In this document: in pieces, positions 35,638 through 45,529 of the stretch | How the letters are laid out: the number at the start of each line of letters is the position of its first letter | How positions within the stretch are numbered: the stretch's first letter is position 1 | Source of the DNA: Campylobacter sp. RM5004 | Lineage (GTDB): Bacteria; Campylobacterota; Campylobacteria; Campylobacterales; Campylobacteraceae | Length of the DNA: 64,000 nt | Assembly: GCF_022369455.1 (NCBI RefSeq) | Contig: NZ_CP059599.1 | Location: 1,268,409 to 1,332,408, forward strand | Direction: 5' to 3' | Position numbers and translations under genes: made by a program | The notes under the pieces: model-generated | Told to the model about the DNA's origin: nothing | Databases searched by the model: none | Seen by the model: the letters and a program-made list of their open reading frames with translations, nothing else

Positions 35638-36546
35638 ATGAAAAAAATTGCTTTAATGATTTTTTTAGCAAGCTCGTTACTTGCAAATGTTGGTAAAATT
35701 GTAACCTTAAGGGGTGATGTTTTAATCGTTAGTGATAACAAAGAAAGAATTGCTAAAGCTAATGATATATTAGAAGAAAACGACACAATAGTTACTAAAA
35801 ATAATGCAAAATTACAAATTAAATTTGTAGATAACACAATAGTTACTTTAGGTAAAAACACTACTTTAAATATTAACGACTATGTAATTGATGGCAAAAA
35901 CTCAAAAGTAAGCTTAAAGGTAAATAACGGACATTTTAAAGTAATGTCAGGTAATATTTCTAAAATTGCTAGAGAAAACTTTGAATTTCAAGCAAAAACA
36001 GCAACCATAGGTATCCGTGGAACAGTATTCGTTGGAAGTCTTGGTAAGGTTGATAAGGTAGGATGTTTAGAAGGTGCTATTGATGTTAAAGTAGGTAATA
36101 AATCTCAACTAATTCAAGCAGGAAATCAATTAAGATTTGATAATGATAAAATCATCAAAATTGAAAAAATCGCACCAAAAGAATATGAGACAATTAACAC
36201 TGGCAAAGAAGTGGCAAGCAACAAAAATGTATCATATAAAAATAATGAAAATTTCAATGAATTTTTAAATAAAAAAGAAGAAATGATAAAAGCAAAACAA
36301 GAATTATATCAAAACAAAAACTACCAAGAATATCAAAACAACTATAAGTATGGAAGTGAAAGAATTAAAGACTTAGATATTAATGCAGTTTCTAAAGATA
36401 TTATTCAAATATGTAATGGAAATCCATATTGCATACAAAATAAAGTTAATTATGCTAATAAAGACTATTCAAGTGGTAAAAATTATCAAAATAATAAAAA
36501 TAACAATAATGTAAATTACCCAAGACAAAGGGGAAGAAATGATTAA
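35638..36546 (+). CDS. FecR-domain exported protein, longer paralogue
   Basis: A 302-residue protein. The N-terminal ~185 residues repeat the plan of the upstream gene: signal peptide, FecR core with VGKIVTLRGDVLIVSDN, and TATIGIRGTVF. The C-terminal ~110 residues are a polar Asn/Lys/Tyr-rich tail without a recognised domain, with two Cys near residues 260-266. The stop overlaps the barrel gene start by 8 bases, so the three genes 35054-37816 form one unit. It probably acts in the periplasm or at the outer membrane with the barrel protein, which is an inference. Confidence 0.82.
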   Translation: MKKIALMIFLASSLLANVGKIVTLRGDVLIVSDNKERIAKANDILEENDTIVTKNNAKLQIKFVDNTIVTLGKNTTLNINDYVIDGKNSKVSLKVNNGHFKVMSGNISKIARENFEFQAKTATIGIRGTVFVGSLGKVDKVGCLEGAIDVKVGNKSQLIQAGNQLRFDNDKIIKIEKIAPKEYETINTGKEVASNKNVSYKNNENFNEFLNKKEEMIKAKQELYQNKNYQEYQNNYKYGSERIKDLDINAVSKDIIQICNGNPYCIQNKVNYANKDYSSGKNYQNNKNNNNVNYPRQRGRND

Positions 36547-37816
36547 AAAATTATCATTAATTTGCTTAGCAACTTCAATTCTTTGTGCTGGTTACCTTGA
36601 AGAATATAATAATAAAAATTATAAAAAAGCATTAGAATTGGCAAAAGCACAATGCGATATTGATTGTAATAGCGAAGAATTAAATATAATATTAGCTAAA
36701 AGTGCTGAAAAATTAAAAGATACAAAAGAAGCAATAGCTGCTTATGATAGAGTTTTGATTGTTAATGAAAACAATATTGAAGCAAGGTTTTCAATAGCTA
36801 ACTTATATTATGAAAATGGCAACCCTGAGCTTATGAAAGATGAGTTAAACTATATGTTAAATAATCTTGATTTAAGCCAAGAGCAAAAAACTAGAATAAA
36901 TAATCTTTTAAGCAATCTAGAAAAAACAAAAGAAATTTCTAGACCATATTTCTTAGGAATTAATATTGGTTTTGGTTATGATTCAAACCCGCTTTATGGT
37001 AACGATAAATATACTGATTTTATAAGTATGGAAAACTTCCAAAATCAAAAAGCTAATAGCTCAACAAGTATAATTTTTAGCATTGATGGATCTTACAATT
37101 TAGATTTAGGGAATAATTATTCAACCCAATTTTATGGAAACTTTTATAATAAAAAATATCTAAAAAATAAAAGCGAAAATTATCCTGATTTAAATGTATT
37201 ATCGCTAGGTATTAATCCAAAATATACCTATAATAATCATAAATTTGTTTTAAATTTAGGCTATGATTTTGTAATGTTAAGAAGAGCTGCATTTTTACAT
37301 AGTATAAATTTAGGCTTTACTTATGAAAATAACTTAAATGATAATTATTTATATTCAATTTTTTATGATTATTCAAAAGGTATTTTTGATAATAGCTATG
37401 ATAAAGATTCAAACTTTAATCACCATTCTTTAGGTTTTAATAATGTTTTAGCTTATAACAATAATATTTATTATTTGAATTTAAATTATGACTTTGAAAA
37501 AGCAAAAGAAAGCTTAAGTTCAAACTCAGATTTTAAAAGCTATGGAGTTAAAATAGGTGCTATTATTCCATTTGCTACTAGCTATGCTTTTAAACCAAGT
37601 ATATCTTATACTCATACAGATTATTCAAAAGAAGATATTTCTTATTTTTCAAAAAGAAAAGATAATGAATACTTTGTAAGTGCAACAATAGAATATATGA
37701 TTAATAGCAATCAAACTATTAGCCTTAATTTAAGCTATGATAAAGATGATTCAAATCATAATTTTTATGATAGTATAAATTACTCAACTATGCTAAATTA
37801 CAGATATGAGTTTTAA
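36539..37816 (+). CDS. TPR-containing outer-membrane beta-barrel protein (Slam/DUF560-like candidate)
   Basis: A 425-residue protein with signal peptide (LSLICLATSILCA), helical TPR-like repeats to about residue 130, and then a barrel that begins with RPYFLGINIGFGYDSNP and ends with the aromatic LNYRYEF. Alternating Asn/Tyr-rich strands occur throughout. The TPR-plus-barrel plan and the YDSNP turn resemble surface lipoprotein assembly modulators (DUF560), but this could equally be another export or adhesion barrel. It is the last gene of the FecR unit. No lipoprotein client was identified in the window. Confidence 0.75.
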   Translation: MIKKLSLICLATSILCAGYLEEYNNKNYKKALELAKAQCDIDCNSEELNIILAKSAEKLKDTKEAIAAYDRVLIVNENNIEARFSIANLYYENGNPELMKDELNYMLNNLDLSQEQKTRINNLLSNLEKTKEISRPYFLGINIGFGYDSNPLYGNDKYTDFISMENFQNQKANSSTSIIFSIDGSYNLDLGNNYSTQFYGNFYNKKYLKNKSENYPDLNVLSLGINPKYTYNNHKFVLNLGYDFVMLRRAAFLHSINLGFTYENNLNDNYLYSIFYDYSKGIFDNSYDKDSNFNHHSLGFNNVLAYNNNIYYLNLNYDFEKAKESLSSNSDFKSYGVKIGAIIPFATSYAFKPSISYTHTDYSKEDISYFSKRKDNEYFVSATIEYMINSNQTISLNLSYDKDDSNHNFYDSINYSTMLNYRYEF

Positions 37817-37825
37817 AGGAAAATT

Positions 37826-38488
37826 ATGCAAAATATTTTATTATTAAGTAGCGATAGATATAAACAATTAGAATCATTTGAATGGTGTGTAAGTATATTG
37901 AATGATTTTTTTGCAAAAACTAAGCAAATTGCTTTAGTTCCTTACGCACAAGTTGGCGATGATTTTAATGAATACGAAAAGCTACTAAAAAATAAAATAA
38001 ACTCAAAAATAGTATCAATTCATAGCGACCCTATCAATATCCTAAAAGAAAGCGATGGGGTCTTAGTAAGTGGGGGTAATTTATTTGTTTTATTATATAG
38101 ATTACAACAGCTTAATTTGTTAGATGCTATAAAAGATAAGATAAATAATTCAGCTTTATATGCAGGCTGGGGAGCAGGTGCGAGCTTGCTTTCAGAAGAT
38201 ATTAAAACCTGTAATGATTTACCTATTTTATATCCAAATAATTTAAAAGCATTAGGGATTTTAAAATATCAAATAATTACAGAATATATTCCACAAGATA
38301 AAGAATTTGCTTTAAAATTATTTGAATACTTTAAACTACACCAGAATTCATCAGTATTTGCCTTGCCTTATGGCTCAGCTTTAAAAATACACAATGATAA
38401 TGCATTAGTTATGGGTAATGAAGGCGTATTAAAATTATCAGAGTACTACGAACAATACTTTAAAATAGGCGATTTTATTAAACTATAA
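37826..38488 (+). CDS. PepE-like (S51) protein lacking the nucleophile serine
   Basis: A 220-residue protein with the class I glutamine-amidotransferase-like fold of dipeptidase E. The GGN motif (LVSGGNLFVL, near residue 84) is present. In active PepE the nucleophile elbow is GWSAGAN; here it reads GWGAGAS with Gly116 in place of Ser, encoded by GGA, so more than one base change separates it from a serine codon. It is therefore probably not an active peptidase of the usual mechanism. It has a clear AAGGAAA site 10 bases after the barrel gene. Confidence 0.75.
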   Translation: MQNILLLSSDRYKQLESFEWCVSILNDFFAKTKQIALVPYAQVGDDFNEYEKLLKNKINSKIVSIHSDPINILKESDGVLVSGGNLFVLLYRLQQLNLLDAIKDKINNSALYAGWGAGASLLSEDIKTCNDLPILYPNNLKALGILKYQIITEYIPQDKEFALKLFEYFKLHQNSSVFALPYGSALKIHNDNALVMGNEGVLKLSEYYEQYFKIGDFIKL

Positions 38489-38505
38489 AATACTTTTCGC
38501 TCACT

Positions 38506-38577
38506 GAATTTGAAATAAGAACTTTGCTAATTCCTATTTCAAATTCCAAAAAATCAAAAGAATTTAAAACAGGAATT
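38506..38577. repeat. Cluster of three dispersed elements between convergent genes
   Basis: A reverse copy at 38506-38523 (two mismatches), an exact forward copy at 38529-38546, and a reverse copy at 38560-38577 (two mismatches) sit between the stops of the PepE-like gene and ttrA, where they could terminate both. Confidence 0.85.
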
Positions 38578-38582
38578 AAGCT

Positions 38583-41501
38583 TTATAATAAGCTTTTAAT
38601 TTTTTCTACTTTTACACCAAATCCTTGTCTAGCAACTGAGCCTATTACAAAATCACTAATCAACGCATTTTCGCCTCTTAACTTATCGCTTGGAATTATA
38701 TTTGCAATGCTTACGCCTGTTCTTTTTGCAATATTTTTTGCTATTAATTTACCATCTATATAAAAATCACTTCCACCTTCACCACGCCTTGCACGCCCAT
38801 GCTCAATGCCTAATGCGTTTTCGTGAATACCTTTTCTTGTTCTTAAAATACCTATTATTTTTTTATCATCTCTAATTACTCTTATCAAATCACCATTTTT
38901 AAGCCCTAAATTACTTGCTGTAATTTCATTCATTTCAATATAATTTGAATATCTAAGATGAGTTAATTTTGAACTTGCAGCAGTTAAGCTTGAAAATATA
39001 TTTGATTTATAAGAAAATGCTTTTAAGTCTAAATTATCTAAATCTTCACCATTTTTGTAACGCTGATTTAATAAATAAGGAACACCGCTATAATTTTCCC
39101 CCGTTAAAGAATCCTTACAAAGTGCTAAATTTTCATTATAAATAGCTACTTCTTTTTTATATCTTTTAGCTAAAAACTCGCCATCATAAGCTTTATTAAC
39201 GTTTTCAAATTTACCACCCCTTGCCATACAAAAAAGTGCTTTTTTATAATGCTCTGGACTAATACTTTTAAGCTCATCATAAAATGGCAAACCTTTTATC
39301 TCATCTTCATTTATTTCATAATCAAACCCACCATCAAGAGCAACATTTATAAAACTTCTTAAATAATAATCACTTGGCTTATCTAAATTATAAAAATTAC
39401 CATCTTTATCTTTTATAGCATTTTTACCAAACCCTGCTAAGCCTAATTTTTTGCCAAGTTCAATAACAAAGCTATCCATACAAACACTCTCTTCATTACT
39501 AAACTTAACATTAGGAGAATTTAAAATAGGAAATCTAAAATGACTTGCACGAGTTAAAGCCCCACCCCAAGGACTAACAATACCCCAAGTTTCATACATA
39601 ACACTATCAGGAACAATATAATCAGCAAACATACTAGTTTCGTTTATAAATGGATCAATTGCTATAAATAAAGGTATTTTAGAGCTATCTTTTAAAGTAT
39701 CTTTTATATTATTCATATTGCTTGCATAAGCAATATTTGCATTCCATGATAATAAAATATCTATTCCATAAGGATATTTTAAAGCAGCATTTGTAATAGC
39801 ATCAGTGCAAATCGCATTTGTTAATGGATACCAAGGCAGTTTTGATGGATATGGATTTTCGTTGTTTTTTATTTTATTTTTATATTCACTTGTAATTTCA
39901 TAAGGTTTTTTTGTCTTATCAACTCTAATTCCACTAGGTTTAATTTTGCCTTTAAATTTAGCTAACTCAAAAATTCCAGATAAATCATTAAATTTACCCC
40001 CACCTGCACTCATTCCACCAACTTTATTTAAATTACCAAGCAAGCCAACAAGCTCTAAAATCGCATAACCTGTATATAATCCAGTTGTTTGCATTGTCCC
40101 ACCATGCAAGTCAAATGCAACTTTGCTTTTATATTGTTTAATCTTACTTATTAAATAATCATAATCAGCTTTTTTAACCCCACTCTTAGCTAATAACTCA
40201 TTAACATCTAAATCCTTAACACTATCATACAACTTAACAAAACTTGTTTTAACATGCAAATCTTCGCCATTTAGATTAATAATTCCATCATAATAAATAT
40301 TAGCTTTTTTGCATTCACTAGCCTTTTTTAATTCATTATCACAAATTACTAAAATCTCTTTATCAAGTCTAAGAAACTCGCCTTTTTTATAATTATCACT
40401 AGCACTTTGCACTACTAAATAAGCTGCGTTTGAATAACTAGCAAAATTAGGATCATTTAAATTAGATAAATATTCTTCATCATAAAGTTTATTTTCAATT
40501 ACGCCTTTAATAAGAGCTAATACAAGATATAAATCCCCACCTGGTTTTATAGCAATCCACTTACCACAGCTTGCAGCACTTGAAGTTGAGTTTGTAAGTA
40601 TCGGAGTGATTGTAACATACTCGCAATTTTTACTTTTTTTATCTGCAATTTTTAATCCTTGCCTTTTAAAAGGATTTCCTGCTTGAGCTGGAGCACTAGC
40701 AAAATTAATTAAAAATTCACAATTATCATAATCAGGTTTTAAATGTGGATATTTATCAAAATCATTTAAAAAACAAGCCATTGCAGCACGCATAGATAAG
40801 CCACATGTAGCAGTATGTCCATGAAAATTAATAGTTCCAAATGATTTTTGAAATCTTTCTTGAAAGAAATTCTTTCTTCCTTCATCACCTGTTGCGATAA
40901 TACATAAACCATTTGCCTTTTTACCAAATTCAGGTGCATTATCGTCTATTAGTTCATCGTGATTATAGACTTCTTTAAAACCTTTTACATATCCTTCATT
41001 AAACAAATCGCCACCATTAACAATCTCATCTAAAAATTTCTCAGGTTCAATGCTTTGCCATTTGTTTTCTCCACGCTTTCCTACTCTTTTTAGGATTTGT
41101 GTAATTCTTGCTTTATCATTTAATTTATCAAAAACTAAATTCCCCCTAGCACAAACACTTGAATGGATTTTGCCTTGATTTAATAACGCAAAACTATCAT
41201 TTATACTAGTATTCATATCAAGCCAAGGATCACTTGAGAGCAAACTATAAGGATTTCCGCTAACTTTTAAAACTTTATTATCTTTAACCTTAACCCTAAC
41301 ACCACAATGAGTTACGCAACCATTACAAACACTTGAATAGTATTTACCCGCATTTACATTTATACTATTTGCATAAACACTATCATTTACTTTAAGCCCA
41401 GCTTTTTGTAAGCCAATCATTTTCTTTATAGTTTCATTATATAAATACGCTCCAGCAACCCCACTAACACCTGCAGCTAATAAAAATTTTCTTCTACTCA
41501 T
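38583..41501 (-). CDS. ttrA: Tetrathionate reductase catalytic subunit TtrA
   Basis: A 972-residue molybdopterin enzyme, exported by Tat (SRRKFLLAAG). The [4Fe-4S] motif is CNGCVTHC followed by CARG. The probable molybdenum ligand is the Cys of TATCGLSMRA. Stretches such as VGKRGENKWQSI, APAQAGNPFKRQ, GGGKFN, KIKPSGI and LFIAIDPFINET match remembered Salmonella TtrA more closely than PsrA or PhsA. With TtrB and TtrC it would reduce tetrathionate to thiosulfate in the periplasm. A diverged dispersed element (39517-39534) encodes PILNS. It overlaps ttrC by 4 bases. Confidence 0.9.
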   Translation of the reverse strand: MSRRKFLLAAGVSGVAGAYLYNETIKKMIGLQKAGLKVNDSVYANSINVNAGKYYSSVCNGCVTHCGVRVKVKDNKVLKVSGNPYSLLSSDPWLDMNTSINDSFALLNQGKIHSSVCARGNLVFDKLNDKARITQILKRVGKRGENKWQSIEPEKFLDEIVNGGDLFNEGYVKGFKEVYNHDELIDDNAPEFGKKANGLCIIATGDEGRKNFFQERFQKSFGTINFHGHTATCGLSMRAAMACFLNDFDKYPHLKPDYDNCEFLINFASAPAQAGNPFKRQGLKIADKKSKNCEYVTITPILTNSTSSAASCGKWIAIKPGGDLYLVLALIKGVIENKLYDEEYLSNLNDPNFASYSNAAYLVVQSASDNYKKGEFLRLDKEILVICDNELKKASECKKANIYYDGIINLNGEDLHVKTSFVKLYDSVKDLDVNELLAKSGVKKADYDYLISKIKQYKSKVAFDLHGGTMQTTGLYTGYAILELVGLLGNLNKVGGMSAGGGKFNDLSGIFELAKFKGKIKPSGIRVDKTKKPYEITSEYKNKIKNNENPYPSKLPWYPLTNAICTDAITNAALKYPYGIDILLSWNANIAYASNMNNIKDTLKDSSKIPLFIAIDPFINETSMFADYIVPDSVMYETWGIVSPWGGALTRASHFRFPILNSPNVKFSNEESVCMDSFVIELGKKLGLAGFGKNAIKDKDGNFYNLDKPSDYYLRSFINVALDGGFDYEINEDEIKGLPFYDELKSISPEHYKKALFCMARGGKFENVNKAYDGEFLAKRYKKEVAIYNENLALCKDSLTGENYSGVPYLLNQRYKNGEDLDNLDLKAFSYKSNIFSSLTAASSKLTHLRYSNYIEMNEITASNLGLKNGDLIRVIRDDKKIIGILRTRKGIHENALGIEHGRARRGEGGSDFYIDGKLIAKNIAKRTGVSIANIIPSDKLRGENALISDFVIGSVARQGFGVKVEKIKSLL
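39517..39534. repeat. Diverged dispersed element inside ttrA
   Basis: GAATTTAAAATAGGAAAT has two mismatches to the reverse consensus. The encoded PILNS aligns without a gap to the remembered Salmonella TtrA sequence, so it arose by substitution rather than insertion if it is real. Confidence 0.4.
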
Positions 41502-42529
41502 TTAAAACTCTTTCTTAAATCTTTATCAAATATCGCAGCAAATAAACAAAATAAAGCTACACAAATACACCAATTACCAACAACAGAACCTAAACTATCA
41601 CTACCTAATATCTTAAAAGAATATTCTGAAAATCCACTCATAATTTTTGGCATAGTATTACCTGCAAAAACCACATTAAACTTAAAGCAATAACTATAAG
41701 TAGCCATACTTAAAAATGTTAAAAGTAGTGAAAATTGATAGTTTTTAAGCTTTGTAAATAAATTTATTAGAATAATTAAAATCAAACAAAACTCAAGAAT
41801 AAAAATCTCATAAAATCTAGCTAAAAATACATATTGATAAAGCTCTTTAATTTCTTTATTAAAGCCTAGCATAAAGCTAAACCAAAAAAATCTTAAAAGC
41901 AAATCAAGGATTATTAAATACCCTGCTACTTTTATTAGCTTATTAAAATCAATTGATACTTTTATTATTTTTGAATATATAAATAAAACCAATGCACATA
42001 CTCCAACCCCACCAACGGCACCATTTACAATAAATAATAATGGTAAAACAGGCGTATTCCAAAAACTAACTCCAACACTAGCTCCTAAAATATAACCCGT
42101 ATAGCCCGGAATACAAAAAGATAAAAATAAAGTAATTATTGCAAGCGTTTTTACATTTTTATTTTTTATATGCAAAAAAGCTAATATCATTAAAAATAAA
42201 GGATATACAATAAGTAAAATAACTCCCCATTTCATAGGAGAAGTTGGCAAGTTAGCCCAACCATTTAAGAAAAATTCTAATAATCTTGAAGGCTGTTTTA
42301 AATCATCTACTAGATTAAAAGGAACTGCAATTACACAAATTAATGAAATTAATAACGAAAATAATGCAGTATTTTTATATTGTTTTAATCCAAATACAAA
42401 ATACAAACTCGCAATTAAAAATGCTCCAAAACTAGCCCCTGCAATAAAAAAATCATTAACAACATCTAAAGCCCATGTTCTTTGAACACTAAAACCTTCA
42501 ATTATAACAGCACTCATCTTACACTCCAC
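41498..42529 (-). CDS. ttrC: Tetrathionate reductase membrane subunit TtrC (NrfD-like)
   Basis: A 343-residue polytopic membrane protein with about nine predicted helices, the size and plan of NrfD/PsrC-type quinol oxidases. It passes electrons from menaquinol to the Fe-S subunit TtrB. Order B-C-A is the same as the Salmonella ttrBCA operon. The annotated ATG overlaps the ttrB stop by 16 bases; a later in-frame Met (MSAVIIEG, codon 5) is an alternative start. Confidence 0.85.
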   Translation of the reverse strand: MECKMSAVIIEGFSVQRTWALDVVNDFFIAGASFGAFLIASLYFVFGLKQYKNTALFSLLISLICVIAVPFNLVDDLKQPSRLLEFFLNGWANLPTSPMKWGVILLIVYPLFLMILAFLHIKNKNVKTLAIITLFLSFCIPGYTGYILGASVGVSFWNTPVLPLLFIVNGAVGGVGVCALVLFIYSKIIKVSIDFNKLIKVAGYLIILDLLLRFFWFSFMLGFNKEIKELYQYVFLARFYEIFILEFCLILIILINLFTKLKNYQFSLLLTFLSMATYSYCFKFNVVFAGNTMPKIMSGFSEYSFKILGSDSLGSVVGNWCICVALFCLFAAIFDKDLRKSFK

Positions 42530-43260
42530 TCTTCTTCTAAAGCCATATCAAATTCTCTTGAAATATCTTGAAGCATTTTGTGATTTGGATTTATTTCATT
42601 TAATTCATTGTCTAAATTAATATAAAACACCCTTGGTTTTGTTCCAAAATGCTGTTTTAAAACGCTAGTTGGATAACTAGCTAAAAGTTTTGAAACTTCA
42701 CTTGTTTTATCATTTAAATCTCCAAAAATTCTAGCCTTTCCAACACAAGTGCTAACACAAGCAGGAAGTTCATCATTATCTATTAAATGCGCACAAAAGG
42801 TGCATTTATCTGCTACTTTAGTTTCTTTATTAATAAATCTTTTATCATAAGGACATGCATTTACGCAGTAGCTACAGCCCCAACAAATATTACTATCAAC
42901 TAAAACTAAACCATCTTTTCGCTTAAATGTTGCACCGGTTGGACATACGCTAACACAAGGAGGATTGTCACAATGATTGCAAAGCTCTGGCAAAAAAGCC
43001 TTAAATACTTCATCATTTTTGCTTAATTCATATTCGCTTACAAAAGATCTAAATTGATTTTGAGGAACTTTATTTTCATTAATACAGGCTGCTGTGCATG
43101 CATGGCAAGCAATACATCGCCTTAAGTCAATAACCATTGCATAACGCTTGGATGAATTGCCGATATACCTTTTATCAAGCATATCAATACCTTTATTGTG
43201 AAAACTAAATGCATAACTTGAAGTTGTCATTCCTATAAATACAAATTTTCTTCTATTCAT
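42514..43260 (-). CDS. ttrB: Tetrathionate reductase iron-sulfur subunit TtrB
   Basis: A 248-residue Fe-S protein with a twin-arginine start (NRRKFVFIG). Cysteine clusters appear in order: CIACHACTAAC, CNHCDNPPCVSVC, CWGCSYCVNACP and CTFCAHL, four [4Fe-4S] sites of the DmsB/PsrB class. It is the electron relay between TtrC and TtrA. It starts the operon and is divergent from katA across a 280-base region. No ttrRS-type two-component system was found in the window. Confidence 0.88.
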   Translation of the reverse strand: MNRRKFVFIGMTTSSYAFSFHNKGIDMLDKRYIGNSSKRYAMVIDLRRCIACHACTAACINENKVPQNQFRSFVSEYELSKNDEVFKAFLPELCNHCDNPPCVSVCPTGATFKRKDGLVLVDSNICWGCSYCVNACPYDKRFINKETKVADKCTFCAHLIDNDELPACVSTCVGKARIFGDLNDKTSEVSKLLASYPTSVLKQHFGTKPRVFYINLDNELNEINPNHKMLQDISREFDMALEEEWSVR

Positions 43261-43354
43261 AGTCTAGCCTTAAAGTGAAATAAAATTAGTATAAGTTGAT
43301 AATGTGAAATTAAAGTTAAATCTTTATTACAATTTAAGTTAAAACTCAAATTCA

Positions 43355-43404
43355 AATTCCTATTTCAAATTCTAAAAAAATTCAAAGAATTTGAATTAGG
43401 AATT
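43355..43404. repeat. Inverted pair of exact dispersed elements between ttrB and katA
   Basis: A forward copy at 43355-43372 and a reverse copy (TA-AT variant) at 43387-43404, both exact. This is one of only two pairs that lie between divergent promoters rather than after a gene, so transcription termination alone does not explain it. Confidence 0.9.
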
Positions 43405-43542
43405 AGAAAAAGCTTAAATATTGAATAAATTTTATAATTTCAAAAGTAATAATTAAAATTTTTAAAAAATAATTTTTATTATTTACTAAATATTATCTTA
43501 CTAAAAATATTATTCTCTCGTTTAATTAAAAAAGGAGAAATA

Positions 43543-44970
43543 ATGAAACAATTAACAACAGACTTTGGTAACCCAATAGGTTCAAATCAAAACTCACTTA
43601 CAGCAGGTGCAATGGGACCACTTTTAATGCAAGATTATCAACTAATTGAAAAACTTGCTCATCAAAATAGAGAAAGAATCCCAGAGCGTGCAGTTCATGC
43701 AAAAGGAAGTGGTGCTTATGGAGAACTAAGAATTACAGCTGATATTAGCAAATACACAAAAGCTAAAGTTTTTGCAAAAGGCGAAGTTACGCCACTTTTC
43801 TTACGCTTTTCAACAGTTGCAGGTGAAGCTGGTGCAGCTGATGCTGAAAGAGATGTTCGTGGCTTTGCTATCAAGTTTTACACAAAAGAAGGCGTTTGGG
43901 ATTTAGTAGGTAATAACACTCCTACATTTTTCTTAAGAGATGCTTATAAATTCCCTGATTTTATCCACACTCAAAAAAGAGACCCAAGAACACACCTAAG
44001 AAGCAACAATGCTGCATGGGATTTTTGGACGCAAGTTCCTGAAAGTCTTCATCAAGTAACAATTCTTATGAGTGATAGAGGAATTCCTGCATCGTATCGC
44101 CACATGAACGGATATGGTTCTCATACTTATTCTTTTATTAATGATAAAAACGAAAGATTTTGGGTAAAATTTCACTTTAAAACCAAGCAAGGAATTAAGT
44201 GTTTAACAAACGAAGAAGCAGAAAAAATCATCGCAAAAGATAGAGAATCTCATCAAAGAGATTTATATGAAAATATTGAAAAAGGCAATTTCCCTGCATG
44301 GAGCGTAAAAATTCAAATCTTAGCTGAGAATGAAGTAAGCAAACTTGGCTTTAATCCATTTGACTTAACAAAAGTATGGCCGCATAGCGTTGCTCCACTT
44401 ATTGAAGTTGGTGAAATGGTGCTAAATCGCAATCCACAAAATTATTTTAACGAAGTTGAACAAGCTGCATTTAGCCCAAGTAATATAGTTCCAGGTATAG
44501 GCTTTAGCCCTGATAAAATGCTACAAGCTAGAATCTTTAGCTATCCTGATGCTCAAAGATATAGAATCGGAGCAAACTATCATCAATTACCTGTAAATAG
44601 AGCTAAAAATGAAGTTCATACTTATAATGTCGCAGGTGCAATGAACTTTGGTATAGGAGATAACTTAGTAAACGGTGCTTATTATGAGCCAAATACCTTA
44701 AATGGAGCAATAGAAGATAATAAATATCTTGAGCCAGATTTAGCAGTAGGCAGCAGTGCAGCAAGATATGCTCCACTAGATAATGATTTTTACACACAAC
44801 CAAGAAATTTATTTAATATCTTGCCAAGTGATGAAAAAGAAAGACTTTATAAAAACCTAGCAGCAAGTTTTGATGGTGTTAAAGTTGAAATCATAGAAAA
44901 AGCTCTAGCACATTTTGAAAAAATCAGCCCAGAATACGCAAACGGCGTTAAAAAAGCTTTAGGAAAATAA
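43543..44970 (+). CDS. katA: Catalase
   Basis: A 475-residue small-subunit heme catalase that destroys hydrogen peroxide. Active-site His52 lies in [13 protein letters not shown]. The conserved distal Asn is in VGNNTPTFF, and the proximal heme Tyr is in [14 protein letters not shown] near residue 335. Length is typical. There is an AAAGGAG site. The upstream ~140 bases are very AT-rich, with a TATAAT-like hexamer at 43433-43438. In C. jejuni katA is repressed by PerR and Fur, but I could not fix such a site here. The ankyrin gene follows 1 base later. Confidence 0.98.
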   Translation: MKQLTTDFGNPIGSNQNSLTAGAMGPLLMQDYQLIEKLAHQNRERIPERAVHAKGSGAYGELRITADISKYTKAKVFAKGEVTPLFLRFSTVAGEAGAADAERDVRGFAIKFYTKEGVWDLVGNNTPTFFLRDAYKFPDFIHTQKRDPRTHLRSNNAAWDFWTQVPESLHQVTILMSDRGIPASYRHMNGYGSHTYSFINDKNERFWVKFHFKTKQGIKCLTNEEAEKIIAKDRESHQRDLYENIEKGNFPAWSVKIQILAENEVSKLGFNPFDLTKVWPHSVAPLIEVGEMVLNRNPQNYFNEVEQAAFSPSNIVPGIGFSPDKMLQARIFSYPDAQRYRIGANYHQLPVNRAKNEVHTYNVAGAMNFGIGDNLVNGAYYEPNTLNGAIEDNKYLEPDLAVGSSAARYAPLDNDFYTQPRNLFNILPSDEKERLYKNLAASFDGVKVEIIEKALAHFEKISPEYANGVKKALGK

Positions 44971-44971
44971 T

Positions 44972-45439
44972 ATGCAAGTAAGTAGTGCCGAATTAGCAAG
45001 ATATGATGAGCTTTGTAAAATGGCATTAGATTTTGCTAGAAACAATGACCATAACACTCTTCTTAATATGATAAGAGCAGGATTTAATGTAGATTTTAAA
45101 GACCATCGTGGCAATACGCTTTTAATGTTAGCTTGTTATAACGGCTCTTACGAATGCGCAAAAATGCTTTTAGAAAATGGCGCAAATGTAGATATGAAAA
45201 ACGATAAAGGGCAAACCCCATTAGCAGGGGTTTGCTTTAAAGGATATTTAGATATTGTTAAATTACTTGTAAGCTATGGTGCAAACATAAATGAAAACAA
45301 CGGCTTAGGCATGACGCCTTATACATTCGCTCTTATGTTTGGAAGACTTGAAATAGCTGAGTATTTAACTACACAAAAAACTAGTCTATTAAAAAAACTA
45401 ACCTTAAAAATATTAAAACTCTTCAAAAAAAGTAACTAA
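44972..45439 (+). CDS. Ankyrin-repeat protein linked to catalase
   Basis: A 155-residue protein of about three ankyrin repeats, each with the D-x-x-GxTPL/A-x-x-GH-type pattern (HRGNTLLMLACYNG, KGQTPLAGVCFKG, LGMTPYTFALMFG), flanked by helical ends and a basic tail. The C. jejuni homologue next to katA (Cj1386) is reported to bind hemin and deliver it to KatA. This gene very likely does the same, since it directly follows katA and would share its transcript. Confidence 0.92.
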   Translation: MQVSSAELARYDELCKMALDFARNNDHNTLLNMIRAGFNVDFKDHRGNTLLMLACYNGSYECAKMLLENGANVDMKNDKGQTPLAGVCFKGYLDIVKLLVSYGANINENNGLGMTPYTFALMFGRLEIAEYLTTQKTSLLKKLTLKILKLFKKSN

Positions 45440-45447
45440 AAGTAACA

Positions 45448-45493
45448 AAGCAAATAATATTTTTTATTAAATATTATTTGCTTAACCTTTTTT
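45448..45493 (+). terminator. Hairpin terminator after the katA-ankyrin unit
   Basis: AAGCAAATAATATTT (45448-45462) pairs perfectly with AAATATTATTTGCTT (45469-45483) over a 6-base loop, followed shortly by a T-run at 45488-45493. Confidence 0.75.
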
Positions 45494-45529
45494 GTGTTAA
45501 TCTCAAGAATATTTTTTAAAGGAGATGAC

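Noticed and set aside
38583-41501. Polysulfide or thiosulfate reductase (PsrA/PhsA)
   Set aside because: Length near 970, the B-C-A gene order and many sequence blocks fit TtrA better.
43433-43542. PerR or Fur operator upstream of katA
   Set aside because: The DNA is too AT-rich to distinguish a real site from background palindromes by eye.
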